This document shows, one piece after another, positions 15,071-26,667 of a DNA stretch of 64,000 nt; position 1 is the stretch's first letter, and each line of letters starts with the position of its first letter. The position numbers and the translations under genes were made by a program. The notes under the pieces were generated by a model, which had not been told where the DNA came from, ran no database searches, and saw nothing but the letters and a program-made list of their open reading frames with translations. This DNA is from Xestospongia muta (taxonomy: Eukaryota > Porifera > Demospongiae > Haplosclerida > Petrosiidae). Location of the stretch: positions 7,443,156 through 7,507,155 of the forward strand of contig OY848918.1 in the NCBI GenBank assembly GCA_963693285.1, given 5' to 3'.

Positions 15071-16975
15071 ATGGATGGGTATCCTGTAACATTAGTTTGT
15101 ATTCTTGTCCTTGTCATAGGTGAGTTGATGTTGTTATTATAATATTAAATGTAACATATTACTTTATAGTCAAGATAGAAGCTTCAGTTACAAGTCTAGA
15201 CTGTAATCATGGAGTATGTCCACAGACACAAGGAGCAGTCACTTGTACAATAACAGGGAGTGTAGCAGCTTGGTATTCTCCTCCATCATATAGTAATCTC
15301 ATTGCTACAGTAACAACCTCTGGACTAGTTAGTAATTTTGGTAATACTGGATTTACTGCTGCTTTTGTGAGCAATAATTCTGGACTAACAACTAATTTAA
15401 GTTTTACTGCCACTACTGATAAGAATGGAACACAAATCAAGTGTAGTGATGTGATAGATACAAACTCAATGACTTGTACTATTATGATATCAGGTATGTC
15501 ACTAACAGTATCATATATAACTAACATGTACTATCATTATAAGGTCCTCCAAGTGATGCTCCTACAGGACTGGGTTTTGCAGCTCTCACTAACACTTCAG
15601 TCACTTTTTACTGGTCACCTCCTACTCTTCATCCTAACTGTATAGTTAACTACACTGTTGATATCAGGACAACAAGTGATAATATATTAATCAGTAGTCT
15701 TAGTACTGGTAGTAATATCACCAGTATTAATGTATCTACTGGTCTCTCTCAGTCAGTAGAGTATCAGTACAGAGTAGTAGGGTCTGATATTATCAATAGA
15801 TTAGGACCCTATAGTCAATATACTATGTTCACTCTGGATGGTAAGAAATAAATTTTTAACCTCTTGAGTAGTGCCAATTTTTAGTTCTACAGGCTGTACC
15901 ACTAATCACTTATAATATCACAAAGAATACAGAGAACTACACTATCATTCTTAATTGGGAGGTAGATATTATTGTTAATAATATTGTTACTTTAGTTTTC
16001 TTTAGTCTCCTCCTCTCTCCTCTCGTCCTCCTCTCTTGTATTACAAAGTCTATCACAACATATCAGGTTCACTAACTGTTAATATAACTACTGTTACTAA
16101 CATTACATTGACTGGAGTACTAGCTGGATATACCTACATTATAACAGTGGTACCAGTTAATATACTAGGAGATGGATACCCTAATAAGACTATAGGTTAT
16201 TTAAATATTATTATAAAATGTGTTATGTTACTTCTCATACAGTTATCATTCCTAAACAAGCAGTAATCACTAGTGTTGTAATAACATCATTTAATGAAAG
16301 TAATCAATGTATTATTTATTAGTAAATGTACTTACTACTTTTCCCTATTACTGCAGTCATCATGACAAGTGTTGTATTAAATCTTAGTAAGTACTAATAT
16401 ATATTATTGTAAGTATTTTATTATAAATATAGAAACTACAAGTTCATATATATCATTGTCAACTCTAACAAGTACTACATCTTTTTATTTTAATGGTAGA
16501 TCATTATAGCCAATTTGACTAAATGATTACTTATCTGCTTTACAGACATTTCTTTGAGTTCCTCAATCATTCAAATTCCTACTGTCACTGTAACTCCAAC
16601 TGTTTGTACATGTCCAAGTAATTTAATAGTCAAAAGTGTATATAAATGTGTAATTATATTTCCACTATAGCTAATGAAAGACAACAAACATCATACTTAT
16701 CAGGTAATTTATAAACAAACATGTTATATTACTGAATTGTTTACTTAACAGTGAGTATACCAGTCAGTATGTTCCTCTCTTCTCTATTAACTGCTATTAT
16801 TGCTACACTTATTTTCTATCTTATTATAAGAAGGAGGAGCTACAACAAAGACAGTCCACCCACTACTACTACCCAATTAGGTCCAATATATGATGATGTT
16901 AAGTTATCAGAGACCTCAGAACAGAAAGAGATCATTGAATTACAAGGAAATACTGCTTATGGATATATTAATTAA
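15071..16975 (+). CDS. Receptor C: Ig, two FN3, stalk, TM, YDDV/YGYIN tail
   Basis: Predicted type I membrane receptor, 479 residues, 11 exons: 15071-15119, 15170-15493, 15544-15840, 15885-15961, 16006-16219, 16243-16299, 16357-16386, 16433-16495, 16546-16617, 16671-16703, 16752-16975. The exon lengths give one unbroken frame. Residues 1-16 are the signal peptide; about 17-124 the Ig-like domain with extra cysteines (LDCNHGVC...VTC...IKC...MTC); 125-223 and 224-320 FN3; 321-405 a Ser/Thr-rich stalk of five mini-exons. The last exon holds the helix MFLSSLLTAIIATLIFYLI, a basic RRRSYNK stop-transfer and the tail motifs PIYDDV and IELQGNTAYGYIN. YIN fits the YxN class recognised by Grb2-like SH2 domains. 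The Ig domain is near-identical to those of H and J, which have a different tail. The donor after the second FN3 (T|GTGTTA) is weak but conserved in all paralogues. Confidence 0.85.
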
Positions 16976-17699
16976 ACTAATTTAAAACATGGGGCTACAT
17001 ATATTATATCAACTTCATTTCACATATGTAAAAATAAACATATGGTGACAGTATGGTTTATAGTTTTGTTATGAGAGTTGGATATAGTACTTTAAATGAA
17101 TCATAAAGAACTGCTACATAATATTACAAATAATGCAGATAATGTGTAATATTGATTGCTGCTCTATAGATTAGAGATGAATAAATAGTTATATCAGAAA
17201 TGAGTGACAATTGCTGTAATAGGAGGTGGTTTAGTTGGCTGGATAAGGTTTCCTTATTGTGGCTTATATTCACTAACATAAGTCACACTTATATATTGTA
17301 TTGGATTGTAGTGCATTATATACAGCATGTGGTCTATATAGTATGTCATATTTATATATTGTTGTTTATAGTATATATATTAGATTGTAATTTACATCAT
17401 TATAAATTTTGTTCTTAGTTTGACACACTTTTTGTCATTGATAACTTGTAATGTTTTAGTCATCATAACTATATTCATTGTTATAAATATGTTCATAATG
17501 GATGCATGACTGAAGTAGCAGATGTTTCTATGTTAAATTATTCTTTATCAAGTACAATTACAAGATGTGAACATTATGTTGGTTTAAGGTTCATATCATA
17601 TATATTAAAATATTGTGGACAGTAAGATGTATATAATATAAGCTATCAATTATTGTTGATTTCATAGGCTTGAATGATAAATTTCATCCTTGTATTTTA

Positions 17700-18131
17700 T
17701 ATATATTGTGACAAATCCATTGACTAATACAGTTATTAATACTACTAATACCAGTGTTATTATTACTGGACTATTTATTGCATTGATATCTACTACACAA
17801 CTACTACCAGTACTATCATTATTAACTAGTATGTGAACTAAACAAGTTAAGTATTTTATTTATAGTTTTTACTATAGCAACATCAATATATACAGTCATT
17901 TCTACAGGTACTGTTAGTCCAGCAATGGTTATAGCCTCATTATCTATAATAAGACAAGGTGATTCCATTCACATAGAAATTTTGCATTACATACTATTAT
18001 CATTAATGTGTATATACTTATTAGAGACCTCAGAACAGAAAGTGATTATTGAATTACAAGGAAATACTGCATATGGTTATAATAGACAGATTACAATAAT
18101 TATAGTTACAATTCAAGATGTTTCAAACTAA
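17700..18131 (+). pseudogene. Scrap of a B/E-type receptor (FN3 and tail pieces)
   Basis: 17702-17770 matches the second FN3 exon of B and E (TNPLTNTVINTTNTSVIITG). It then jumps to stalk-like text (near 17780-17960) and to a tail piece at about 18028-18090 (EIIELQGNTAY-type, here ending YNRQ). An earlier degenerate piece near 17545-17625 matches the FN3 exon 4 region of E. The signal, Ig and transmembrane regions are missing. The stretch 16976-17700 before it shows no other exon. Confidence 0.75.
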
Positions 18132-18340
18132 TTTAAAACTTTAAAAATTCAAGTATTACAAATGTGTAATATATAGTAGATAATAGATATTAATACCTAA
18201 CAGCACCGACTTTATTCACTAATTGAATATTTATAGTGGAGCTAAAAATAGAACAATTCTGGATCTATTTATAGAACTATAATTATCTGAGCTAGCAATG
18301 TTGTTATCTCGTCCCAAGACACGAGAGGACGAGACTAGCA

Positions 18341-20504
18341 ATGCTGTTTAGAAGATACATCATTTTTCTAACGTTAATGCTGACTATACTATCTTGTAGA
18401 ACTCAAAGTAAAGCAAACATATTATGAATAATTTACTTACTATAATATATCTTCTATTTTCAATAGTTAGTCTACAACAGTCATCTCCTCCTTACTCTCC
18501 AGTATGTTATGGAGATGATGTAGTCTTCACTTGTAATGTCACTGGTACTATACTGATATGGGACTATTATGGACAATTAGTGTCATACGTTCGTGGTAGT
18601 TCAAGTGAGACAGTTCTTGGTGGCTTTAATCTCGCTCTTGTTAGTATAATGAATGGAGTGATTAGATCAGAAGCTAGACTTCAACATGTCACATCTAATG
18701 ATAATGGTAGAAATATAAATTGTACTGATCTTAGTCTTATAAAACATCAGGTTACAGTTATAGTTGCTGGTAAGTTAGTAGAATATAAAATACTATAATT
18801 AACAAGAATATGAAAGTACCAACTGGCCATAAATAGGCCTTAAATAGTTGTGTTATATGACCATATAAGGTTATTGAATCATTCTAAGCATGTGTAATTG
18901 AGTCATAAGGATTCTTAATTCCTGATCATAATGAATTTATGGAAATGCTTGTAAGTTATATAATAGAAAAGTCCTTGTTTCTTGTTTCTTGACTCTTGGT
19001 GTATAGCAGCAATATCAGACCTAACAGTATCATATAGAACTAACATGTACTATCATTATAAGGTCCTCCAAGTGATGTTCCTACAGGACTGGGTTTTACA
19101 GTTCTCACAAACACTTCAGTCACTCTCTACTGGTCACCTCCTACTCTTCATCCTAACTGTATAGTTAACTACACTGTTGAGATCAGGACAACCAGTGATA
19201 ATATATTGATCAGTAGTCTTAGTACTGGTAGTAATATCACCAGTATAAATGTATCTACTGGTCTCTCTCAGTCAGTAGAATATCAGTACAGAGTAGTAGG
19301 GTCTGATATTATCAATAGATTTGGACCCTATAGTCAATATACTATGTTCATTCTGGATGGTAAGAATTAAAATATTTTAATCTGTTAACTATGTCTCATT
19401 AGTTCCACAGGCTGTACCACTAATCACTTATAATATTACAAAGAATACAGAGAACTACACTATTGTTGTGATTTGGGAGGTGTGTATTATTTTTTTGTTA
19501 AAAATAACTGAATCTAGTTTTCATTTAGTCTCCCCTTCTTTCTTTTCGTCCTCCTATCTTATACTATAAAGTCTATCACAACATATCAGGTTCATTAACT
19601 GTTAATATAACTACTGTTACTAACATTACATTGACTGGAGTACTAGCTGGATATACCTACATTATAACAGTGGTACCAGTTAATATACTAGGAGATGGAT
19701 ACCCTAATAAGACTATAGGTTATTTAAATATTATTATAAAGTGTGTTATGTTTACTTCTCATACAGTTATTATTCCTAAACAACCAATAATCACTAGTGT
19801 TGTAATAACATCATTTAATGAAAGTAATCAATGTATTATTTATTAGTAAATGTACTTACTACTTTTCCCTATTATTGTAGTCATCAAAACAAGTGTTATA
19901 TTAAATAGTAGTAAGTACAAATATATATTATTCAAACTATATACAATAATTGTATATATTTTGTGATAAGTATAGAAACTACAAGTTCATTGATGTCATT
20001 ACTCACTCCAGCAAGTACAATATTTTTTATCTCAACTGGTAGGTCCTACATTATAGCCAGTTTGATTAAATGATTGCTAAGTTATTTCACAGATGCTTAC
20101 TTTAGCTCTTCAGTCATTCAATGTCCTACAGCTTCAACTGTTTGTACATGTCCAAGTAAGTTATAGTCAAAAGTGTAAGTGTACAATTATATTTCCATTA
20201 TAGCTAATGAAAAACAACAAACCTCATGTTTATCAGGTAATAAAACAAACATGTACATTAATAAATTATTTACTTAATAGTGAGTATACCAGTCAGTATG
20301 TTTCTCTCTTCTCTATTAACTGCTGTTATTACTACACTTATTGTCTACCTCATTATGAGAAGGAGGAGCTACAATAAAGACACTCCACCCACTACTACTA
20401 CCCAATTAGGTCCAATATATGATGATGTTAAGTTACCAGAGACCTCAGAACAGAAAGAGATCATTGAATTACAAGGAAATACTGCTTATGGATATATTAA
20501 TTAG
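18341..20504 (+). CDS. Receptor D: divergent Ig, two FN3, stalk, TM, YDDV/YGYIN tail
   Basis: Predicted 475-residue receptor, 11 exons: 18341-18407, 18467-18769, 19063-19359, 19403-19479, 19529-19742, 19767-19823, 19881-19910, 19976-20038, 20093-20155, 20204-20236, 20281-20504, open throughout. I chose the ATG at 18341 because it gives a real signal peptide (MLFRRYIIFLTLMLTILSC) joined in phase 1 to the Ig exon. A later ATG at 18424 lies in the intron and opens a misleading frame. The Ig domain (SPVCYGDDVVFTC, ILIWDYYG, NINCTD) differs from those of B, C and L and pairs with pseudogene G. The FN3, stalk, TM and tail exons are near-copies of those in C and L. The second intron (18770-19062) is unusually long and contains a leftover of the C-type intron, as if the Ig exon had been swapped in. 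Confidence 0.84.
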
Positions 20505-20712
20505 AATTTCTTAGTTTGATGAACTATTTGTCACATACTGTATTAATAACTTGTAATGTTTTAGTTATCATAACTGCATTTAATACTATGTATATGTTCA
20601 TAATGGATGGATGACTGAACTGTCATTATTATGTGGGTTGAGACTGGTCCACCTACCTTATAATAACAAGACAATTATCACTTAGATATTATATCTTAGT
20701 ATCATTGGAAGT

Positions 20713-22680
20713 ATGAACATCAATTGTTATTGGCTATTCCTCCTTTTGAAATGTGTTATTGTTAAATGTATGTAAGTTACCAATGTTAGTTTTCTATTTT
20801 AAATGATCATTTTATTGTAGTATCATTTCAAAGTCTCAATCAAACATCTCCATTATATTCTCCTGTGTGTCTTGGAGATACTGTAGTATTCACTTGTATT
20901 GCTAGTGGTACTGGATCTGCTGTATGGAGAGGAGATAAAGGAATAACACGTGTTTTAGATAGTGTAACACTGTCTCAGGTTGTTGATAGCTTCACAGTAA
21001 GTGTTATAGTAATAAATGGTACAACACTAGTTTCTACTGCTACTGTTCAAACTGTCACATTACAATTAAATGGAGCAAGTATTAGTTGTTCTAGTAATTT
21101 ACATGGTCCATACATTACACAGTCAATAAATATAGCAGGTAAATTTAGCTTAGATATATTAGTAACATATCATCTACTTACTTTACAGATCCACCCGATA
21201 TAGTCAATAATATCACTATTATACCTGTTAATAGTACAGTAGCTATATTGAGTTGGTCTCCAGGATATTACTGTGTAGTGAACTATACTGTCACTGTACT
21301 CAGTAGTACTGACAATACAGATCAATATAATACAAGTGATAATACAACATCAATTGTTATAAACTTTATAACAGGAGTACAATATTCTTTTATTGTTATT
21401 GCAAGAGACAATGTTGGAAGAGTAGGACCTCCTAGTCAGTTATTAAACTATACTTGGGATGGTAAGAGTAACAGATGTTTCTATGTTAAATTACTCTTTA
21501 TCAAGTACCATTACAAGTTGTGGATATTATGTTGGTTCAAGTTTTATATCATGATATCATAATATTATGGACAGTAAGGTGTATGTAATATGAAATAATT
21601 ATTCTTGTTGATTTCATAGGCTGAAATAGACATATCTCATCCTCCTATTCTATATTATATTGTGACAAATCCATTGACCAATACAGTTATTAATACTACT
21701 AATACCAGTGTTATTATTACTGGACTAACTCCTGGTCAATATTACAATTTTAATATCACAGCTGTTAATATCATTGGACCTGGTCCAGTACTTATAATAA
21801 ATGGTAAATTATATATAATATTGCAGTGATATAAAGGTTAATAAACTTCCTTATATAGTAACAATACCACTAATAGTGACAAGTTCTTTATTAAGTTAGT
21901 CATAAATATGTATATATCACTTTATTTCAATTATATCTAGTTACTACATTGATCTCTACACAACCACTATCAGTACCACCATTACCTTTAACAAGTATGT
22001 GAACTAAATAACTTGATATATTTTACTATAGCAACATTAATATCTATAGTTATCTCTACAAGTACTGTTAGTCCAGTAATGACTACTGCCTCATCATCCA
22101 CAATAAAACAAGGTGATTTGGTTCACTTAGAAATATTACATTTTATACTAATATCATTAATGTGTATATACTGTGACTTCATTAGTATATTGTACTGTTA
22201 TATCAACAACTGATAACATTATGTATTAGTATGTAATATTATAATATCTTTATTTTACTGTTATAGACACTGTTTTGAATTCTTTGATTATTCCTACAGT
22301 AACTGTAACTACAAATGTTTGTCCAAGTAAACTAACAATAAAACATATAAAATACAATTATATTTCCATTATAGCTAATGAAAATCAACAAACATCATGT
22401 TTAGCAGGTAATTTATAAAGCAAACATGTTATATTACTTAATTGTTTACTTAACAGTGAGTATACCAGTCAGTATGTTCCTCTCTTCTCTATTAACTGCT
22501 GTTATTACTACACTTATTGTCCATCTCATTATGAGAAGGAGGAGCTACAATAAAGACACTCCACCCACTACTACTACCCAATTAGGTCCAATATATGATG
22601 ATGTTAAGTTATCAGAGACCTCAGAACAGAAAGAGATCATTGAATTACAAGGAAATACTGCTTATGGATATATTAATTAG
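20713..22680 (+). CDS. Receptor E: B-type ectodomain with YDDV/YGYIN tail
   Basis: Predicted 461 residues, 11 exons: 20713-20767, 20821-21138, 21189-21461, 21506-21573, 21620-21803, 21859-21894, 21941-21994, 22032-22112, 22267-22326, 22375-22407, 22457-22680. The frame is open across all joins. The signal peptide, Ig exon (318 nt) and first FN3 exon (273 nt) have the same lengths as in B and nearly the same sequence. The second FN3 begins with a divergent exon (21506-21573, VPLQVVDIM...). The stalk and the last exon are different from B: here the TM/tail is the SIPVSMFLSSLLTAV type with PIYDDV and NTAYGYIN. Intron 2 is only 50 nt. The sequence upstream of the ATG is shared with B and M, suggesting a common promoter origin. 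Confidence 0.84.
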
Positions 22681-22778
22681 AATTTCATAGTTTGACACAT
22701 TTTTTGTCATATAAAATATTTATAACTTGTAATGTTTTAATTATCATAACTGTATTCAATGCTATGTATATGTTCATA

Positions 22779-23245
22779 ATGGATGGAGCAGTACGTTATT
22801 TACACAGTGGCAAACAGTCTGGTTCTATTGAAGGTTTTACAATAAATGTTATACAGATAAATGGTACAACAAATATTTGTCCAAGTAAGTTAACAATAAA
22901 ACATAAAATACAATTTTTTTAATTATAGCTACTGAAAGACAAAACCCTCATATTTAGCAGGTACTTTATAAAACAAACATGTTACATTACTAAATTGTTT
23001 ACTTAACAGTGAGTATACCAGTCAGTATGTTCCTCTCTTCTCTATTAACTGCTGTTATTACTACACTTGTTGTTTATCTCATTATGAAGAGGAGGAGCTA
23101 TAATAAAGACACTCCACCCACTACTACTACCCAATTAGGTCCAATATATGATGATGTTAAGTTACCAGAGACCTCAGAACAGAAAGAGATCATTGAATTA
23201 CAAGGAAATACTGCTTATGGATATAACAGACAGATTACAACATAG
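22779..23245 (+). pseudogene. Fragment F: Ig scrap joined to a TM/tail exon
   Basis: 22779-22868 is a piece of a B-type Ig exon (VRYLHSGKQSGSIEGFTINV region) fused to a stalk end (ICPS). Next is a stalk exon at 22929-22960 that is 32 nt long where its paralogues have 33 nt, so it is frameshifted. The TM/tail exon (23010-23245) is open and keeps PIYDDV, but it ends TAYGYNRQITT, losing the usual final IN. There is no signal peptide and no FN3. The left breakpoint (GGATGGA|GCAGTACG) is shared with fragment N at 45265. Confidence 0.82.
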
Positions 23246-23439
23246 TAAAATTCATGATGTTTCAAACTGATATAGAAATTTCAAAATTCAAATATTTCAA
23301 GTGTGTAATATGTATACTGGATATTAATACTAAAATAGTATCGATGATTATGTAAATTATACTCATTAATTGATTCATAGTTAGTTTTAAAAATAGAACA
23401 ATCCGGCTCGTCTCAAGATCTGAGAGGACGAGACTAGCA

Positions 23440-24935
23440 ATGCTGTTTAGAAGATAGATCATTTTACTAACACTAATGCTGATTATACTATCTTGTAGAA
23501 CTCAAAGTAAAGCAACCATATCATGAATAATTGACTTACTATAATATATCTTTTTTATATATTTTTTAGCTAGTCTACAACAGACATCTCCTCCTTACTC
23601 TCCAGTATGTCCTGGTGATGACGTAGTCTTCACTTGTAGTGTCACCAACAGTTCATTACTGATATGGGACTATTATGGAATATTTAAAATTGCTCTCATT
23701 AGTGTCAATGGAAGCATGTTTGTATCAACAGCTACAGTAGATAATATGAGATTCAATTAGTCATCTAACAATATTTACTGTTTAGCAGATACTGTGAACT
23801 ACAATGACATGGATACACTAACTGTGAGAGGTAGGTTATAATCATAAAATACTAATGATTTATTTGTTCTCTGTGATCAGACCTAGACCAAGTTGGTTCA
23901 TCAACTGGATTATCAGGAGTAGTACTTGATAACAGTCACGTCCAACTCACTTGGTCTCCACCATCTGATCACTCTATCTGTATTACTAAATACACTATCA
24001 GAGCTATTAGTGATACTGTAGGAGATAAAACAGCTAATACCAGTGGAAATATGACAATATTTACAATAATGGAGTTATCATCAGGAAATGTGTATAACTT
24101 TAGTGTTACTGGAGTAGATAAGAGAGACATCATTGGATTATTTAGTGAACCACTCATTATTGATTTATCTGCTAAATACTTGAAATTTAAAATAACTTTA
24201 TTCAAAATAAATTTAGTTCCAGGTCAAGTTACAAACCTTCACCATAATATCACTTACATTGGATCTAACTATGTTAATAGTATTGTCCATTGGAATGTAA
24301 GTTTAGGAGTGCCTTTAATATTTGACTATAAACTGTGAGATTAAGAAAATACATATTGATCAGTAGTCATAGTAACATTATTAGCATTAATATATCTACT
24401 GAACTTACAATATTCAGTATTAGATTAATAGACAGTACTTCTTTTATTCTATTTCTTTTATTTCTCATTTCATCTCCTATTGTCCTAATATTAATATTCT
24501 TATTCACAGTCTCAGGCAGAGTTATCTCGTCCTCCTATCTTGTACTATTTTTTAACAAATCCATTAACTAATACAGTTATTAATACTACTAATACCAGTG
24601 TTATTATTACTGGACTAACTCCTGGTCAATATTACATTATTAATATCACAGCTGTTATTGTCATTGGACTTGGTCCAGCACTTATGATAAATGATAAACT
24701 ATATATAATATTGTACTGATATAGGTTGATAAAATTCCTTATAGTTACAATACCACTAACATTACTACACTTATTGTCTATCTCATTATGAGAAGGAGGA
24801 GCTACAATAAAGACACTCCACCCACTACTACTACCCAATTAAGTCCGATATATGATGATGTTAAGTTACCAGAGACTTCAGGACAAAAAAGATCATTGAA
24901 TTACAAGGAAATACTGCTTATGGATATATTAATTA
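23440..24935 (+). pseudogene. Receptor G: broken D-like gene
   Basis: The first exon (23440) matches D but has TAG in place of a Tyr codon at the sixth position. A downstream in-frame ATG (23476) could give only a short signal. The Ig exon (about 23571-23831) resembles D, with an in-frame TAG near 23758. A divergent FN3 exon (23881-24172; VQLTWSPPSDHSICITKY) has lost its donor GT. The second FN3 start (24218-24297, VPGQVTNLHHN) is intact; scraps of another FN3 sit at 24335-24420. A B/E-type FN3 piece (24511-24690) and a TM/tail exon lacking its first part (about 24763-24935) follow. The tail also carries a one-base deletion after TSGQK. The divergent FN3 has no other copy in the window. Confidence 0.83.
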
Positions 24936-26667
24936 AGAACATGTATTAACTTAACTCTATTATATATAATTACTAAACTCGGTCAAGTTATATGATGACA
25001 GTATGTTTAATGTTTTGTTATAGAGAGACTCACTTAGAAAAGAATCACATTGGTGAAAAATAAATACTAAAGTGAATAAATTATTTATTGTATTCTATTA
25101 TTTCTATCATTAAATTACCAAGTTCCCATCCATTTATTATCTAAAGTATATTCTGTTATATGATATACACGTTAAAATATTGTATACAAAAGATATTTAT
25201 TGTGTGACTAATAAGTACATGTACTAATTTCATTATTATATACAATATGAACTTCATTACAATCATATTAACAGCTATTATATTTAGCATTGAAAAAACT
25301 TTTTATTATTTTAATATCTTTAGTTAATGATTGTTTATTTTTTAAAAATTATAATAATATAATGATATAATAACAATAAACTATATTACATAAGTTACAA
25401 ACCTTATTATAATAAATATTACATGTTATCTAGACCTACATGTTGAATATAAACTTATGTGACACAAGCTGCTGCTTAATCTAGTGCTTGTATTTTAAAT
25501 AATGTAATTGTGTTATTTACATATAATGTATTAATTATAGCTTGTAATTGCTGAATGCTCAGTTCTAAAAATTATGATTTTAAATTTGAGATGACAAAAT
25601 GAAAACATTGATTTGATGAAAATAAGATCATTAATGATTTGAAAATCACAAAATAACATAACAGTAAAAAAGTTAAACAAATATGTCATTAGGTTTTTTA
25701 CCATTTTAGTAATAATCGTTCCAATTTGCTTTCATTTTTTGAAGTATGTACATGTACATGTATATGTATACATTACTCAACAACAACAACAACAACACAC
25801 AGAATGACTATAACATGTGGTCTGTTCAGTTTACATTTTCTATAATAACATAACATAAGTACTTCATTTCGTTTATAACTATGAAACAAGGAAAGATGAC
25901 TTTATAATATTACTAGTACATATATAATATATATACATGTATCTATATAGATACCACAGATAGAGTAATCATAACATGTGGTCTGTTCAGTTTACATTAA
26001 CTATCATAAAATTTGTACTTCATTTCCTTTACAACTATAAAACAAGTTTGTTTGGTTATATTACTAAATGTAATATAACCAAACAAAATATACAGTTATG
26101 AAAACAAAGAAGTATATAAGTGAAATAAGTATAATTTTCTAAAAACCTTATCTACACTTCATTGATTAGTTCTATAGACTATATCACTAATCACTTATAG
26201 TATCACAAAGAATAAAGAGAATTACACTATTGTTGTAATTTAGGTGATGTGGATTATTTGTGACCTGATTTGTAAAAAGGGACATCTTCTGGCAATACAT
26301 TTGTGATGTGATTTATGGAAAAAGGAAAACTGATAAAACGCTTCAAAAAATATTTTGTATACATACAGCTACTATATGTGCACAACTATTCATGGTAACT
26401 GTAGATATGTTATAAAACTGTTTTTGAGGTTTTTAACTGTTATTCCTTTCATAAATCATGGCACAAATGTTTTGACATAACTTTTCCTTTATTAGATATC
26501 AGGCCACATTTATGTAGTAATATAATTAGTCTACATGTTACTAAATAGACATTACACTAATAATATATAAACTCAACCCACAAAGACACCACCTCCATTA
26601 ATAAGTCTATTCATTATATTAAAATATCATAAGTTAATGATCCATTCAGCCTACCAATGCAGTCAAA
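24936..26667. other. AT-rich intergenic region with receptor scraps
   Basis: No gene is seen. 26172-26245 is a decayed copy of the first exon of a second FN3 domain (matching 15885-15961). The 28-base phrase beginning ATAACATGTGGTCTGTTC and continuing CAGTTTACATT occurs near 25812 and 25973, and again near 32837 and 39110, so it marks copied flanks. A (CAA)n tract sits near 25780 and an ACATGTACATGTATATGTATA run near 25748. Confidence 0.6.

Noticed and set aside
18424..18460. ATG at 18424 as the start of gene D
   Set aside because: The matching position in G (23523) has a stop, and a proper signal-peptide exon at 18341-18407 splices in phase to the Ig exon, so 18424 is intronic.
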